This document shows, piece after piece, positions 50,972 through 61,128 of a DNA stretch of 64,000 nt (position 1 is its first letter; every line of letters starts with the position of its first letter). Both the position numbers and the translations under genes were made by a program. The DNA is from Methanoregulaceae archaeon (GTDB lineage: Archaea; Halobacteriota; Methanomicrobia; Methanomicrobiales; Methanospirillaceae): NCBI GenBank assembly GCA_015660885.1, contig JACTUB010000011.1, positions 1 through 64,000 of the forward strand, written 5' to 3'. The notes under the pieces were generated by a model. The model was not told where the DNA came from and made no database searches. It saw only the letters and a list, made by a program, of their open reading frames with translations.

Positions 50972-51718
50972 TTGGACCTGAACGTATTTGCCCGGAGCAT
51001 CCTCGTCATCACCGAGAAGAACATGCGGATTTATTATTTCAAGGGGCCGGTGGTCGTCTTCGGCCTGCTTTTCCCCCTCATCATGTTCTTCACGTTTTTC
51101 ATCGGGCGGAACCTCGACCTCGTCCTCTTCTTCCCGGGATTTCTCGGCATGATGCTCTTTTTTACTGCGTCATCGGTCGGTCCGCTGATCACCCCGTGGG
51201 AGAAGCGGGAGAAGACCTACGAGCGGCTCGTCTCCCTTCCCGTAATCCTCGAGAGCATCATCATCGGCGACCTGCTGGCCGGCGCGATCTTCGGCGTTGC
51301 CATAACAACAATCGTCTTTGCGGCCAGTGCGATCCTCCTCCATCTGTCCCTCATGAACGCCGGGCTCCTCTTCCTCGCGTTCGTACTCGGGTCGATTACC
51401 TTTGCAGCGCTCGGCACCCTGCTCGCCTCACCGACAATGAACAACCCGTCGCACATCATGATGCTTTCAAGTCTCGTCAGGCTCCCGCTTATCTTCGTCT
51501 CGGGCATCTTCATTCCGCTTAGCCAATTGAGTGGCTGGGAATGGATACTCACCTCACTCTCCCCGCTCACGTACCTTGTCGATCTCTTCCACGCGGCGCT
51601 GAACGGCGACGCGGTCTATCCACCTTGGGTCGATATGCTGGCGCTCGCGGCCGTGATCCTGGTGTTTATCGGGTGTGCGAAGGTTATTCAGAAGAGGAAC
51701 CTGATGAAGGGACTATAG
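50972..51718 (+). CDS. ABC-2 type permease
   Basis: 248 residues, six membrane helices. The start is TTG 50972 (MDLNVFARSILVITEKNMRI), one base after the ATPase stop, with GGAAGGTG before it; an upstream ATG inside the ATPase gene is an unlikely start. Helices alternate with the typical PLITPWEKREKTYERLVSLP amphipathic coupling segment and end with SPLTYLVDLFHAAL. Substrate unknown. Confidence 0.88.
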   Translation: MDLNVFARSILVITEKNMRIYYFKGPVVVFGLLFPLIMFFTFFIGRNLDLVLFFPGFLGMMLFFTASSVGPLITPWEKREKTYERLVSLPVILESIIIGDLLAGAIFGVAITTIVFAASAILLHLSLMNAGLLFLAFVLGSITFAALGTLLASPTMNNPSHIMMLSSLVRLPLIFVSGIFIPLSQLSGWEWILTSLSPLTYLVDLFHAALNGDAVYPPWVDMLALAAVILVFIGCAKVIQKRNLMKGL

Positions 51719-51971
51719 ATGAAGTCAATAGATTTTTCCAATGCGTACCGTCACGAGATGACTTGAAGGCACGCCGATCAGAATAACAGATTTATCTCAG
51801 GGTTCCAGTGATTGGAGGGAAATGATACAAAAGGATCGAGGGAAATATTGGTTCCCGTATTAAAGGTTATTTCCCATTAAATGAAAGATTTACTCAAAGG
51901 ATAGTCCGTACAGTTGCGGTATTTTTTCGTGACTCTGTAATCTGACTCCCGACGTAGTCCACGTATCAATC

Positions 51972-52406
51972 TTATTTCCTTTTTACTACGAGAACCATGC
52001 AATCCGCCATTCGTATGATATTTTCGGCAACACTACCCAAAAGCAGTCTTTCGAGACCGCTCTTACCCTGGGAGCCAACAACGATGAGATCGACCTTGTT
52101 CTTTACAGCGAACTCAGTTATCACATGAGCGGGTCTGCCAGATAATACCAGGGTCTCTACCATCACCCCATTTGCAATCCGTTTCACTTGTTCAATGGCT
52201 TTTTCCCCCTCGTCCCTTAATTTCACATAAATCTCGTCCGTCAATATTTCTGCCTGGGCCGATGTAAACGGAGTTTCGTCGATCACATATATGGCATAGA
52301 TGACAGATCCGAATTCACCTGCCAGCTCCAGACCTTTGCTTACTGCAGGTTGATTTTTCATCGATCCGTCTGTTGCAATAAGAATTTTTTCAAATATCTT
52401 CGTCAT
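51972..52406 (-). CDS. universal stress protein (UspA)
   Basis: 144 residues from ATG 52406 (MTKIFEKILIATDGSM), behind GAAGGGTGAAACG. Full UspA fold with ATP-binding loop G-x2-G-x9-G-S: VGSQGKSGLERLLLGSVAEN. Binds ATP, so probably of the nucleotide-binding type. Located 85 bases downstream of the MFS transporter on the same strand. Confidence 0.93.
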   Translation of the reverse strand: MTKIFEKILIATDGSMKNQPAVSKGLELAGEFGSVIYAIYVIDETPFTSAQAEILTDEIYVKLRDEGEKAIEQVKRIANGVMVETLVLSGRPAHVITEFAVKNKVDLIVVGSQGKSGLERLLLGSVAENIIRMADCMVLVVKRK

Positions 52407-52491
52407 CGTTTCACCCTTCACAATACCTGGTATAATCTTTTTCATTCAGATATGTTATCATCTGACCCAGTTGCCAGTCCCTGTATTTCTG

Positions 52492-54216
52492 TTAGTTTTC
52501 GGAATTCTGTTCATCGATCTCATGTACATACTTCGGCCCCCGCATGAATGATAATACAGCTGCAACGAGAGAGATTATTGCGCCTATATAAAAGGAGATC
52601 CTGAGCGATGGCATGAAGGCACGTGCAAGTGTTGTCGGGAACCAGGTTGTGCCGGTCAGGATCTTTATGGTCGCCGGACTTATCGAAGCAACAACCGAGT
52701 GGGGTAACGTGATAAGGATTGCCTGAACAGGGTTGTATCCCAGGAACGCGGCAAATAGTGCCCCTGTCGGCGGAATAACGCTCATAGGAACGATAAGGTT
52801 CGGGGCCCCGGTATCTGCAAGCGATATAGCGAGTTCCGGGGGAAACAAGCGCGTCAGGCTGATAATGACGATGGTAAAGAACAGGGCCATGGAAATGACC
52901 ATTCCGCTGTTCTGCAGCATCGACCTCATGCCCGATGCTACCCCCCGGTCTTCAGGAGGTACAGAATTCATGATGGCCGCAATGTTCGGTGCACCGAACA
53001 TGCCATTCCCAAGGCCCATGATCAGGAGTGCGATGGCAAAGATCGGGTAATCAAAATTATAGGGCAGCATGGCCAGCATCAGGAAAGAGAGGGCGATAAG
53101 GAACATACCGGACGTAGCGAACCACCGGGAACCGTATTTGTCAGACAGCCAGCCCGAGAGGGGGCCCATGATCACAAAACCGGCTGTAAGCGGCAGCATG
53201 AATATCCCGGCCCAGAACGGTGTTGATTCGTAGCTGTAACCGTGGAGCGGCAGCCAGATACCCTGCAGCAGCATGATCAAAAGGAACATCATACCGCCGC
53301 GGGCAAGCGCACTCAGGAATCCGGCGGTGTTTGCCAGGGAGAAAATCCTGCTCTTGAAAAGACTCAGCCGGAACATCGGGTCCGCAACCCGGTTTTCAAT
53401 AACCGGGAATGCAATCAGGAGCACGATACCGATAAACAACGATGCGAGAACCCACGGGCTGGTCCATCCCATCGGATCCTGCCCGTACGGAAGCAGTGCA
53501 TACGTGATACCGATCAAGAAGATGGTCAATCCCCCGACAAAGGTGAGATTGCCCCATACATCGATCTTCCGGGCCCGTTTTGGCAAAGGTGTCTCTTTGA
53601 GTTTCAGGAATGCCCATATCGTGCCCAGGATACCAACAGGCACACTGACGAGAAACACGTACCGCCAGTTATAGAACGCGAGAATACCGCCGAGGATAAG
53701 GCCAATGAACTGGCCTGAGAGAAATGCCATCATGTTCAGTCCCAGCGCTTTACCCCGTTCATTTGGAGGAAACGCATCAGTGAGAATTGCTGCGCTGTTG
53801 GAGAAGGTGAATGACGCACCCACAGCCTGGACGAGACGGAAGGCTATCAGCTCAAGGGCGCCCGCGTCCCCTTTATCCGGAGTGAGAAACAGCAGGACGG
53901 ATCCGAGGGTAAAGATGGCAAAACCGATATTGTAGAGTTTTACTCTCCCGTACATATCCGAGAGCCGACCGAAACTGAGGAGCAGTGTCGCGGTGACGAG
54001 ACTGTACCCCATCAGTACCCAGATCAGGTACTGGAACGATGTAAGCGGGTCGATATTGATGCCATTGAAGATCGCGGGTAGTGAAATAAGGGTGATGCTC
54101 CCGTTGACGGACACCATGAACATTTCGATGGTCGTAATCGAGAGGACGATCCATTTGTAGTCAATTTCTTTTTTGACAGGACCTGTGGCATCGCCTACGG
54201 TCGTATTTTTATCCAT
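52492..54216 (-). CDS. MFS transporter, DHA2 (14-helix) family
   Basis: 574 residues with 14 predicted helices. Motifs of drug:proton antiporters: [18 protein letters not shown] in the loop between helices 2 and 3, [20 protein letters not shown], and [20 protein letters not shown]. Likely multidrug or metabolite exporter. Single promoter region upstream before ATG 54216; UspA lies downstream. Confidence 0.92.
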   Translation of the reverse strand: MDKNTTVGDATGPVKKEIDYKWIVLSITTIEMFMVSVNGSITLISLPAIFNGINIDPLTSFQYLIWVLMGYSLVTATLLLSFGRLSDMYGRVKLYNIGFAIFTLGSVLLFLTPDKGDAGALELIAFRLVQAVGASFTFSNSAAILTDAFPPNERGKALGLNMMAFLSGQFIGLILGGILAFYNWRYVFLVSVPVGILGTIWAFLKLKETPLPKRARKIDVWGNLTFVGGLTIFLIGITYALLPYGQDPMGWTSPWVLASLFIGIVLLIAFPVIENRVADPMFRLSLFKSRIFSLANTAGFLSALARGGMMFLLIMLLQGIWLPLHGYSYESTPFWAGIFMLPLTAGFVIMGPLSGWLSDKYGSRWFATSGMFLIALSFLMLAMLPYNFDYPIFAIALLIMGLGNGMFGAPNIAAIMNSVPPEDRGVASGMRSMLQNSGMVISMALFFTIVIISLTRLFPPELAISLADTGAPNLIVPMSVIPPTGALFAAFLGYNPVQAILITLPHSVVASISPATIKILTGTTWFPTTLARAFMPSLRISFYIGAIISLVAAVLSFMRGPKYVHEIDEQNSEN

Positions 54217-54475
54217 GAGTTTGTATTATCCTCCGGTGTGATCCGGGCCTGTATCCTGGAGATGTAAATTATAACTCACAAAATAAGATCTGTAAGGACT
54301 ATAATGTTTCCTATCCTGCTGCACGAAGATCATCCCGTATGTGATATCTGATTGTTCCGCAGAAAGACCCTGAACCGGGTGAAATGCATGAGAAAAAGGA
54401 AGATCCCTTTTTTTGTAAAAATCCAGGGAAAAATTGAAACCTTCCCCCGGTTGATTACTCCATCAAGCTGGATGT

Positions 54476-55108
54476 ATGAAATATTTCGATGTCGATAGGA
54501 TTTACCAGAAAGTACCGCTGGATAAAATTCCCTGGAATAGCGAGACCCCTCCGGATGCGCTCGTCCAACTTGTACAGGACCGGAAAGTCCGGCCATGCAG
54601 GACAATTGATCTCGGGTGCGGAGCAGGCAACTATGCGATATATCTCGCAGGCCTCGGGTTTGATGTAACCGGTGTCGACAGTTCCCCCACAGCCATAAAA
54701 ATCGCGGCAGAAAATGCAAAAAAACGGGGAGTCCGGTGCAGGTTTATTGTCGCTGACCTCCTCGGCGACCTACATGAAGTGACCGGCATATTTGACTTTG
54801 GCTTTGACTGGGAATTCCTGCATCATATATTTCCCGAAGACCGCGAGACCTATATCAGAAATGTGTATAAAATCCTCAAGCCCGAGGCAACATACTTTTC
54901 CGTTTGTTTCAGTGAGAAAGACCCCCAGTTTGGCGGAAGGGGGAAATACCGTAAAACCCGCGTAGGGACTACGCTCTATTTCTCATCAGAATCTGAACTT
55001 CGGGAACTCGTTTCCCCTTATTTCACCATCCGGGAAATAAAAACCATGGAAGTCAACGGCAAGTATGGCCCGCATCGTGCAATCTGTGTGCTGTCCGAAC
55101 GACGCTGA
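54476..55108 (+). CDS. class I SAM-dependent methyltransferase
   Basis: 210 residues. Motif I TIDLGCGAGNYAIYLAGLGF, acidic post-I VTGVDSSPTAIKIAAENA, CRFIVADLLGDLHEV, and a DWEFLHHIFPEDRETYI region. TehB/UbiE-like; substrate unknown. ATG 54476. Divergent to the MFS gene, convergent with the nitrogenase-like gene. Confidence 0.9.
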   Translation: MKYFDVDRIYQKVPLDKIPWNSETPPDALVQLVQDRKVRPCRTIDLGCGAGNYAIYLAGLGFDVTGVDSSPTAIKIAAENAKKRGVRCRFIVADLLGDLHEVTGIFDFGFDWEFLHHIFPEDRETYIRNVYKILKPEATYFSVCFSEKDPQFGGRGKYRKTRVGTTLYFSSESELRELVSPYFTIREIKTMEVNGKYGPHRAICVLSERR

Positions 55109-55327
55109 ATTCTTTTGGTATGGTGAGTTTTACCATCCGGAAACAAGCTTCACATTCAAACCCCGCCTCCCGGAAAACCTGCCAACCCAACTGCGCAATA
55201 CCACAAGCAGACCCGGCCCCGAATCCAAATCCCCTCCCTTCGGAATATAATGCCGCGGTCAACTCATGTCATCGACCGGTGTCCCTCCCGGCCAGGCATG
55301 GGCATATTTTGTTATGTTCCTTCCTCT

Positions 55328-56536
55328 TCATTTGAAGACCTGAAATCCTGTCCCTTTTTTACACAATAGTTGCTCGAGGTTATGCGCACCTGCGAACCCG
55401 ATTGTCTTCTGGCTCCCGTGCATGATATCGATGTGCTCAATTGCAAGAGCTTGTGCTATCGGCTGCTCCAGCATCCCTCCGATAAGAAGGTCGATGGAAT
55501 GTTCTTTCAGTTTCTGTACGACGAGTTCGTGAGGAGGTTCGATCAGCACTTCACCTGGCGGGTGGATAAGAGATTTGATTTTTTCCTGAACGGAACTGTC
55601 AAAATCGACCACAACCAGCCGGGGGACAACGCCATATTCTGCAAGAAAACGGGTCATTGATACCGCACGGGTAGGGCCGCTGACGATGGCGATATGCCGG
55701 TGCCTTAAAGAGGCGATGTCCGGTCCCAGGTCCGGACTACCGGGGGGAGAAACGGGGGCAGGGATGCCCAGGTTCTCTGCCACCCGCTCCAGGAACCGGG
55801 TTGTCGATTGGAACCCGATAGGGATTTCTTCGACTATATAGGGAGTACCACAAAGGGTCTGGAGAAGGATTGCTGCCTCCTTTCCTGACGGCTCACAGAG
55901 CACGATGTTGAGTGCTGCCTCGCCGAGCCGTTCCAGGTCTTCCCGGGTTGCATCCGCGGTGAGAACTGCGTTGACTTTCACGCCGATCAGGCCAAGCATG
56001 CGTCTGAGTTCTGCGAGATCGGGGCCGGCCCGCAGCATGCCAATCAGGTTGACGGTGCGGGATTCGATCCTGCCGGTTTTCTGGACAAGCTGTTCTACGA
56101 GCTGGCACAGGGTTTCGCTGTAACCCTCGTGGAAATCCCCTTCAAACCCCCCGGCAGAGATGGCAATCGCCCGTGAATCCGTCTGAGTATCATTGACAGC
56201 ACTGTCTACATCCTCGCCAATGATGCATGAGGTGCAGCATGAGAGCACAAACATCAGTTCCGGGCGTAGCATCCGGTCCAGATCCCCGATTGCCTCTTTG
56301 AGTTTCTGTTCAGCACCGAATATCACGTCGTGTTCATCCAGACATGTCGTATAGATCTCTGACGGGCGGTCACCTCTCATTCCCAGGATATAATTTATAT
56401 GGTATACGCACCCTTTTGGCCCATGGACAAGGATCACACTCTTTTTTATTGTGCTGAGTGCCTTGATCGCGCCGAACAGCTTGCAGGTTCCCCTCGGGAT
56501 CCTGGCTGCAGGTATTACTGAGTACTCCTGAGCCAT
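55328..56536 (-). CDS. solitary nitrogenase component 1-like protein
   Basis: 402 residues. Clear component 1 pattern: LVHGPKGCVYHINYILG, then TTCLDEHDVIFGAEQKLKEA and VLSCCTSCIIGEDVDSA. Ligand-type cysteines lie at positions like those of the D-type protein at 20591 (GPKGC, TTC-LDE, SCC), and GFEGDFHEGY corresponds to GFGGDFRSGY there. No H- or K-type gene is near. It could be a homodimer served by the H-type protein at 23359, a scaffold, or a paralogue with its own role. Does not look like CfbD, which starts differently. Confidence 0.82.
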   Translation of the reverse strand: MAQEYSVIPAARIPRGTCKLFGAIKALSTIKKSVILVHGPKGCVYHINYILGMRGDRPSEIYTTCLDEHDVIFGAEQKLKEAIGDLDRMLRPELMFVLSCCTSCIIGEDVDSAVNDTQTDSRAIAISAGGFEGDFHEGYSETLCQLVEQLVQKTGRIESRTVNLIGMLRAGPDLAELRRMLGLIGVKVNAVLTADATREDLERLGEAALNIVLCEPSGKEAAILLQTLCGTPYIVEEIPIGFQSTTRFLERVAENLGIPAPVSPPGSPDLGPDIASLRHRHIAIVSGPTRAVSMTRFLAEYGVVPRLVVVDFDSSVQEKIKSLIHPPGEVLIEPPHELVVQKLKEHSIDLLIGGMLEQPIAQALAIEHIDIMHGSQKTIGFAGAHNLEQLLCKKGTGFQVFK

Positions 56537-56661
56537 CTTTCGACCTGATTATGGATCATACTGCATGGTGCGGAGATAAAAGCGTCGCTTACCTTAGCCA
56601 AGCAGGGCACCTGCTGAGAAGCTTCTAAATCCCCCTGCCAAACCAATAATTATCATACACC

Positions 56662-57132
56662 ATGACCACCTTCGACCTCATCATCATAACCGTTGCATTC
56701 CTTCTCGGCCTTGTCGCCGCGTATCTGTACTTCTCCCAGCGGATCAGTGTAATCGAAGTGCGGGCGAGAAACGATCTCGAACGCTGGAAGATTGAATGCA
56801 CCGGCGAGATCCGAAAAGATTCTGTCAACCGCTCGCGCTCCACACTCAAGGGAAGAATCTCCGAGCAGATGGCCCCGCTCCTTCCGGAGTTCACCTATTC
56901 CCCTGCTGATGCCCGGTTCATCGGCAATCCGATCGATTTTGTTGTTTTTGACGGATACACAAAGGCAAAGGATGAGAAGGGCGATGCGATAAGCGTAGTA
57001 CTTGTCGAAATAAAGAAAGGAAAGGGGAAACTTACGCGGGAAGAATCACTGATCAAAAAAGCAGTGGAGGAAGGGCGGGTCTCGTGGCGGACGATCGTTC
57101 TGAAAGATGATATATCGGAGATTCCGGAATAA
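56662..57132 (+). CDS. Holliday junction resolvase-related nuclease-like protein
   Basis: 156 residues. An N-terminal membrane helix (4-24), a charged helix (30-65) and a nuclease-like domain: FTYSPADARFIGNPIDFVVF, then VVLVEIKKGKGKLTREESL. The G-N-P-x-D...E-x-K pattern is the metal-binding core of the Endonuc_Holl/PF10107 family. Membrane anchoring suggests a role other than branch resolution. Start ATG 56662. Confidence 0.85.
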   Translation: MTTFDLIIITVAFLLGLVAAYLYFSQRISVIEVRARNDLERWKIECTGEIRKDSVNRSRSTLKGRISEQMAPLLPEFTYSPADARFIGNPIDFVVFDGYTKAKDEKGDAISVVLVEIKKGKGKLTREESLIKKAVEEGRVSWRTIVLKDDISEIPE

Positions 57133-57239
57133 GCAGAGGTCCTGGGGTGATGAGCGCGTGATGGCAGACTTGGATGAATGGATTAATCGCTGGACAATCC
57201 GTATCATGGGGTTAAAAAAGTGCAAAGGGACAAAATTCC

Positions 57240-58172
57240 CTAAAATACATACGTTGTGCCGACGGTATTGAGGAGGAATTTACCGGGCATCTCCTCTGCA
57301 AACCGGTTAATTGCCTTCCATCCTGTACAGTGCATGGGTATCACGTAATCAGGATTGATCCGTTTCATCTCCTGTACCGTCGGTTCGATTACAGGCTCAA
57401 AGAGCGGGCCGGAGAGGTGGAAACCGCCAAGGACAGCGTGGACCTTGTCCGTCCCCGATATTTTCCTTGCATACTGAACGGTATTGATTATCCCTGCATG
57501 GGCACAACCGCTGATGACCACTATCCCTTTATCACGGAGCCTGATGATCAGTCCCTGATCATCATGAAACGGATCGACGATCCATTTTCCGTTTATTTTT
57601 ACCTCTGCCCATGGAAATCCCTTTTCAAATGAGTTTGTCCGCGCCACTTCACCGGTCAGGGCAAGGAGACCTGATGCAATGACTGAAGGCGGTCCTGATT
57701 TTTGGAGCAATGCTCCGCCCTTTATTAAAGATGGTTCATCCAGCCTCGGGAGAGCGACCGGTGTTCTTCCCGGGGGGTTCAGTCGGCGCTCAAGAAATGC
57801 GTCCGGGTGGAGCACGAGCGGCATCTTATGTCCTGACAACTTCAGGAACTCTAAAAGTCCGGCGAAATGATCAAAATGTCCGTGACTCAGGACAGTAGAT
57901 TCGACAGCCCGCAGGTCGATATTAAGCATGGAAGCATTATGTGACATACAGGCGGGGGATACTCCTGCATCCATCAGCACGCAATGCTCCTCGGAGCCGT
58001 CAAAGACCCTGATGAGGCATGATAACCCGTGTTCAGCGAGAAGCGGTTTTCCGGGAGGATTTTGCGGCCTTTTATCAATTGCTGTGGAAGGAAGCATGAG
58101 CATATCGACATAATTATCGACAAGGATTGTGACTTCTGCACGATTTGCTTCCCTGATATTTATGCTGTTCAT
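57240..58172 (-). CDS. MBL-fold hydrolase of the COG1237 (DHPMP synthase-like) type
   Basis: 310 residues: TILVDNYVDMLMLPST near the start, LSHGHFDHFAGLLEFLKLSG with the metal-binding H-x-H-x-D-H, DAGVSPACMSHNAS, ISGCAHAGIINTVQYARKIS and VIPMHCTGWKAI. The combination marks the family around 7,8-dihydropterin-6-methyl-aminobenzene phosphate synthase, which in methanogens relates to methanopterin; the exact substrate here is not proven. Start ATG 58172. Confidence 0.9.
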   Translation of the reverse strand: MNSINIREANRAEVTILVDNYVDMLMLPSTAIDKRPQNPPGKPLLAEHGLSCLIRVFDGSEEHCVLMDAGVSPACMSHNASMLNIDLRAVESTVLSHGHFDHFAGLLEFLKLSGHKMPLVLHPDAFLERRLNPPGRTPVALPRLDEPSLIKGGALLQKSGPPSVIASGLLALTGEVARTNSFEKGFPWAEVKINGKWIVDPFHDDQGLIIRLRDKGIVVISGCAHAGIINTVQYARKISGTDKVHAVLGGFHLSGPLFEPVIEPTVQEMKRINPDYVIPMHCTGWKAINRFAEEMPGKFLLNTVGTTYVF

Positions 58173-58406
58173 GGGTTCACATCATGTTTTCTCTAGTGGA
58201 TGGTAGGGTTTAATAGTTTTATTACATCTCTTCATCGAAGCCCGGCACTGCACACATCCATGCAAAACAACCGCCCTCATGCCAGTAATATCCGGAAGAC
58301 ACCGACACGGATCTGACGATCAATAGATCGATGAGGTTCGTTATCGAACGAACCAGGCTACCTCAAGACCCTGTCCGTTTCACTGCTTCTCTCTTAAAAA
58401 AAATGA
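58173..58406. other. intergenic region
   Basis: About 230 bases. On the reverse strand near 58190-58290 a short frame with two Cys pairs (HGCVQCRASMKRC) resembles the zinc-ribbon remnants elsewhere, but is only about 31 codons and is not called. Confidence 0.3.
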
Positions 58407-59168
58407 TCACGTGTTGAATTTCTTATAGAGCCGGTCTGCTATTATCTGGAAGACCAGAATGAAGACACAGAGCATCGCGACATCGATCAGCGGATTGAAG
58501 TGAGTATTCCCAAGGTATGCGGCCTGGATAAGATCGTTCCCATACGTAAGAGGTGAAAAATAAACGGCAATCCTGCCAATTGAAGGGATCGACTCAATCG
58601 GGATAAAAACACCGGATATGAAAATGAGGGGGAGCCTGATCATGTTCAGCATGGACATGATATCGCCAGGGCTCTCTGTCGGGTACGCTGCAAACAGGGT
58701 TCCCATCGTCGCAAAGCAGAATGCGGTGAGGATGACCCCGGTAACAAGGGGTAAAAAACTCAAAATCTGGGTCCCGAAGATGAGCATGCCGGCGATAAAC
58801 GGTACGAATGCTATACCACTGCTGTAGAGGAACCCGCTCAGGCTCTCGCCAAGCACTACCGCATTCAGGGAGATCGGTGCTGAGACGAGCCGGTCAAATG
58901 TTTTCATTCGGCGTTCAATGGGAATAGATACGGGTTCTATGGATGACGCGGAGAAGAGAATCGTGATCGCAATAAGTCCCGGGATCATAACAGAAGGGCC
59001 GGCGGGTTTCCCTACTGCAAATGCAAGGAACATGAAAAGGGGAAACAGTGCGCCGGAGACGATGATGTTCGGCTTGAGATAATAGATCGCAATATCTTTT
59101 TTTGCTATTGCCCAAGCAGCATGCAGTTCAGCGTAGAGCTGTCCGTGAATACGAGCCACTTCATTCAA
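58407..59168 (-). CDS. ABC-2 type permease
   Basis: 253 residues, six helices, with PVSIPIERRMKTFDRLVSAP as the coupling segment and FSPLTYGNDLIQAAYLG at the end. Overlaps the upstream ATPase gene by 8 bases. Similar in plan to the permease at 50972 (KKDIAIYYLKP compared with EKNMRIYYFKG), so the two operons are old paralogues. Substrate unknown. Confidence 0.9.
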   Translation of the reverse strand: MNEVARIHGQLYAELHAAWAIAKKDIAIYYLKPNIIVSGALFPLFMFLAFAVGKPAGPSVMIPGLIAITILFSASSIEPVSIPIERRMKTFDRLVSAPISLNAVVLGESLSGFLYSSGIAFVPFIAGMLIFGTQILSFLPLVTGVILTAFCFATMGTLFAAYPTESPGDIMSMLNMIRLPLIFISGVFIPIESIPSIGRIAVYFSPLTYGNDLIQAAYLGNTHFNPLIDVAMLCVFILVFQIIADRLYKKFNT

Positions 59169-60117
59169 CAGTACTCACCCCTTTTGTCCTGATTTCGAGC
59201 CCGGTCAGTTTGATGAAGACATCTTCAAGGCTTGGCCCGAACGTGGATATGCTGAGTACCCTTGAGTTGTTAGTCTTTGCATACTCCATGATCGCGGCAA
59301 TCACCGAGGAGGGATCTTCAGTGAATAGCCGGAATTTGTCCCCTTCTTTTCTGACTTCGCTCACCTTTGGGATCTGTTTTAAATCTTCTATGCGGCCAGC
59401 GGCTGCCGAATCGAATGCGACCTCGATCGACTGGACACTCTGGATCGTCTTTTTCAGTCGTTCAGGGGAATCTATTGCGGCAATGCGCCCCCGGTTGATG
59501 ATCGCCACCCGGTCGCAGGTAAGGTTTGCCTCTTCGATATTGTGGGTCGTGAGAAATACCGTGACCCCTCGTGCATTGAGATCGCGGATAACATCCCTGA
59601 TGATAAGGTTGCTCTGTACGTCCAGCCCGGATGTGGGCTCGTCGAGAAACAGGAGCCGGGGGTCGTTGATAAGGCCCATTGCGAGCGTCAGTCGTCGCTT
59701 CATGCCTTTTGAAAAGTCGTGGACCTTGTTATTTCGCCGCTCTGAAAGCCCGAAGAGTTCGAGAAGTTCCCGTCCCCGCTTTTCGCGCTCATTTTTCCCG
59801 ACAGTATAGAGTTCAGCGGTGAACATCAGGTTCTGCCACCCGGTGAGATCGTCGTATATGTTCGAGGTTTCGGGAACAATCCCCATCTGTTTCCGGGTGG
59901 CAATGGTCTCCCGGATAATATCCTTCCCGAAAATTGTTGCGGTTCCGGCGGAAGGGGTGCTGATACCGGTCAGGATACGGATGGTTGTGGTCTTTCCGGC
60001 ACCATTGGGGCCAAGAAAACCGAAAGTCTCGCCTTCGGCCACGGAAAAACTGATATCGTCAAGAGCAGTCAGTGTGCCAAATTGTTTGGACAGGTGCGAG
60101 ACTTCGATCGCATGCAT
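59161..60117 (-). CDS. ABC exporter ATP-binding protein
   Basis: 318 residues. Walker A GPNGAGKT, signature FSKGMKRR, Walker B LFLDEPTSGLD, switch LTTHNIEEA; C-terminal exporter-type extension (RKEGDKFRLFTEDP). Paired with the permease at 58407. Closely parallel to the ATPase at 50053 (shared blocks SKGM-R and TTHNIEEAN). Confidence 0.93.
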   Translation of the reverse strand: MHAIEVSHLSKQFGTLTALDDISFSVAEGETFGFLGPNGAGKTTTIRILTGISTPSAGTATIFGKDIIRETIATRKQMGIVPETSNIYDDLTGWQNLMFTAELYTVGKNEREKRGRELLELFGLSERRNNKVHDFSKGMKRRLTLAMGLINDPRLLFLDEPTSGLDVQSNLIIRDVIRDLNARGVTVFLTTHNIEEANLTCDRVAIINRGRIAAIDSPERLKKTIQSVQSIEVAFDSAAAGRIEDLKQIPKVSEVRKEGDKFRLFTEDPSSVIAAIMEYAKTNNSRVLSISTFGPSLEDVFIKLTGLEIRTKGVSTVE

Positions 60118-60145
60118 AGTACCATGTTACTGCAGGGATTGGATT

Positions 60146-60448
60146 TTAAACGATCCTTTTCACTAGACCGGGAGATGGGATCAGATATGATATGAGAGCT
60201 GCAATGAGCAGGATCATGATCATCAGGTTCCTGAAATGCTCAAGGAACCGGAGTAAGAACGGCCGTTTCCTGAGCGGGGAGATGTCATTATGTCCAAAGC
60301 GCTCCACCCGGATTTCTGCCTGCTCTGACGTCATCCCTGCTGGAATGGGATTGAGTTCTGAAAGGAGCTCGCTCTCCGACAGGGTATGAAACTGCATCCT
60401 ACGGTCCGGGGTTTTTTCCTGGGTTGGTTGTGTCGTGGGATGTGCCAT
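60146..60448 (-). pseudogene. cation-transporting P-type ATPase, N-terminal fragment
   Basis: 100 residues: FHTLSESELLSELNPIPAGM, then EAIEIRVERFGHNDI-type and KRPFLLRFLEHFRNLMIMIL with LLIAALISYLI. This is the Cation_ATPase_N domain and first membrane helix of a Ca2+/Mg2+-type P-ATPase. The remaining about 800 residues, including the phosphorylated Asp, are missing. The end overlaps the upstream promoter of the ABC operon. Confidence 0.8.
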
Positions 60449-60597
60449 ATGCGGATTCCTGCTCTTACGCGGAATGGTTGTATGTCGCTGATTATGAGAA
60501 CTTCGATCGAACGTTTATAATTTGGGATGCATCCCTGTGTGTTCTGCTGTTTTAGCGAGTTTTTTTTATTTTGAAAAAATGGGGTGCACTGTTCCCT

Positions 60598-61032
60598 CTA
60601 TTGCACGATGAACTGCCCGTTCATGACCGATGGGTGGACGTCGCAGCGGAAAAAGTAGGTGCCCGGTGTTGCCGGTGCGGTGAACCGGTACACAGCGTCC
60701 CCGCCCCCGGTTATGATTTCCCCGCAGATATCGTTATTGTGGCGGCCTGCGAGTCGTAGACAGCAAAATTATGAGCAATCCCGGTGACCTGCGAGGAACC
60801 CGGGGGTTCCCGGTTGTGGAAATTCACCGGCAACGGCGGCACCGGCAGGGACCGTGATTGTTGAGGGACTGAAGACCATGTCCTTTGCAACAAGATCGAC
60901 CGTGACTGACGATCGTCCGGTGGCGGCCGTCATGCTAGCGGTCGCCAAAGTCAGGGAGGCCCTGGAGCTGCCGTTGGCATTACGTAAAAAAATGGTATTT
61001 TCAAGGGTCTTGATTTCCTGACCCTGGCACAT
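60598..61032 (-). pseudogene. cupredoxin (plastocyanin-like) gene with two frameshifts
   Basis: Three frames piece together one blue-copper domain: VDLVAKDMVFSPSTITVPAG, then VNFHNREPPGSSQVTGIAHN and FAVYDSQ, then GGDAVYRFTAPATPGTYFFR with CDVHPSVMNGQFIVQ and stop at 60598. The Cu ligands are all present (H of AHNF, C of FRCDVHP, that H, and M). The shifts lie near 60828 and 60722. Some residues upstream may belong to another frame. It sits behind the truncated P-type ATPase, in a decaying metal-handling segment. Confidence 0.75.
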
Positions 61033-61095
61033 GAGGGGATTATCGACAGGGTTCTACTTGACACACGACGATTGACACGATCGTAACCTTAATTA

Positions 61096-61110
61096 TTAGG
61101 TAAGCCCTAA
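61096..61110. promoter_or_regulatory. putative MarR operator
   Basis: TTAGG-TAAG-CCCTAA just before the MarR start, next to TATA-like TAATTATT (61089-61096). The inverted half sites are short; auto-repression is the usual pattern for MarR genes. Confidence 0.4.
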
Positions 61111-61128
61111 CTAACGAAGGATCGGAGT

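Noticed and set aside
53242..53718. 158-codon forward frame
   Set aside because: Antisense to the MFS transporter, whose helices and motifs are clear.
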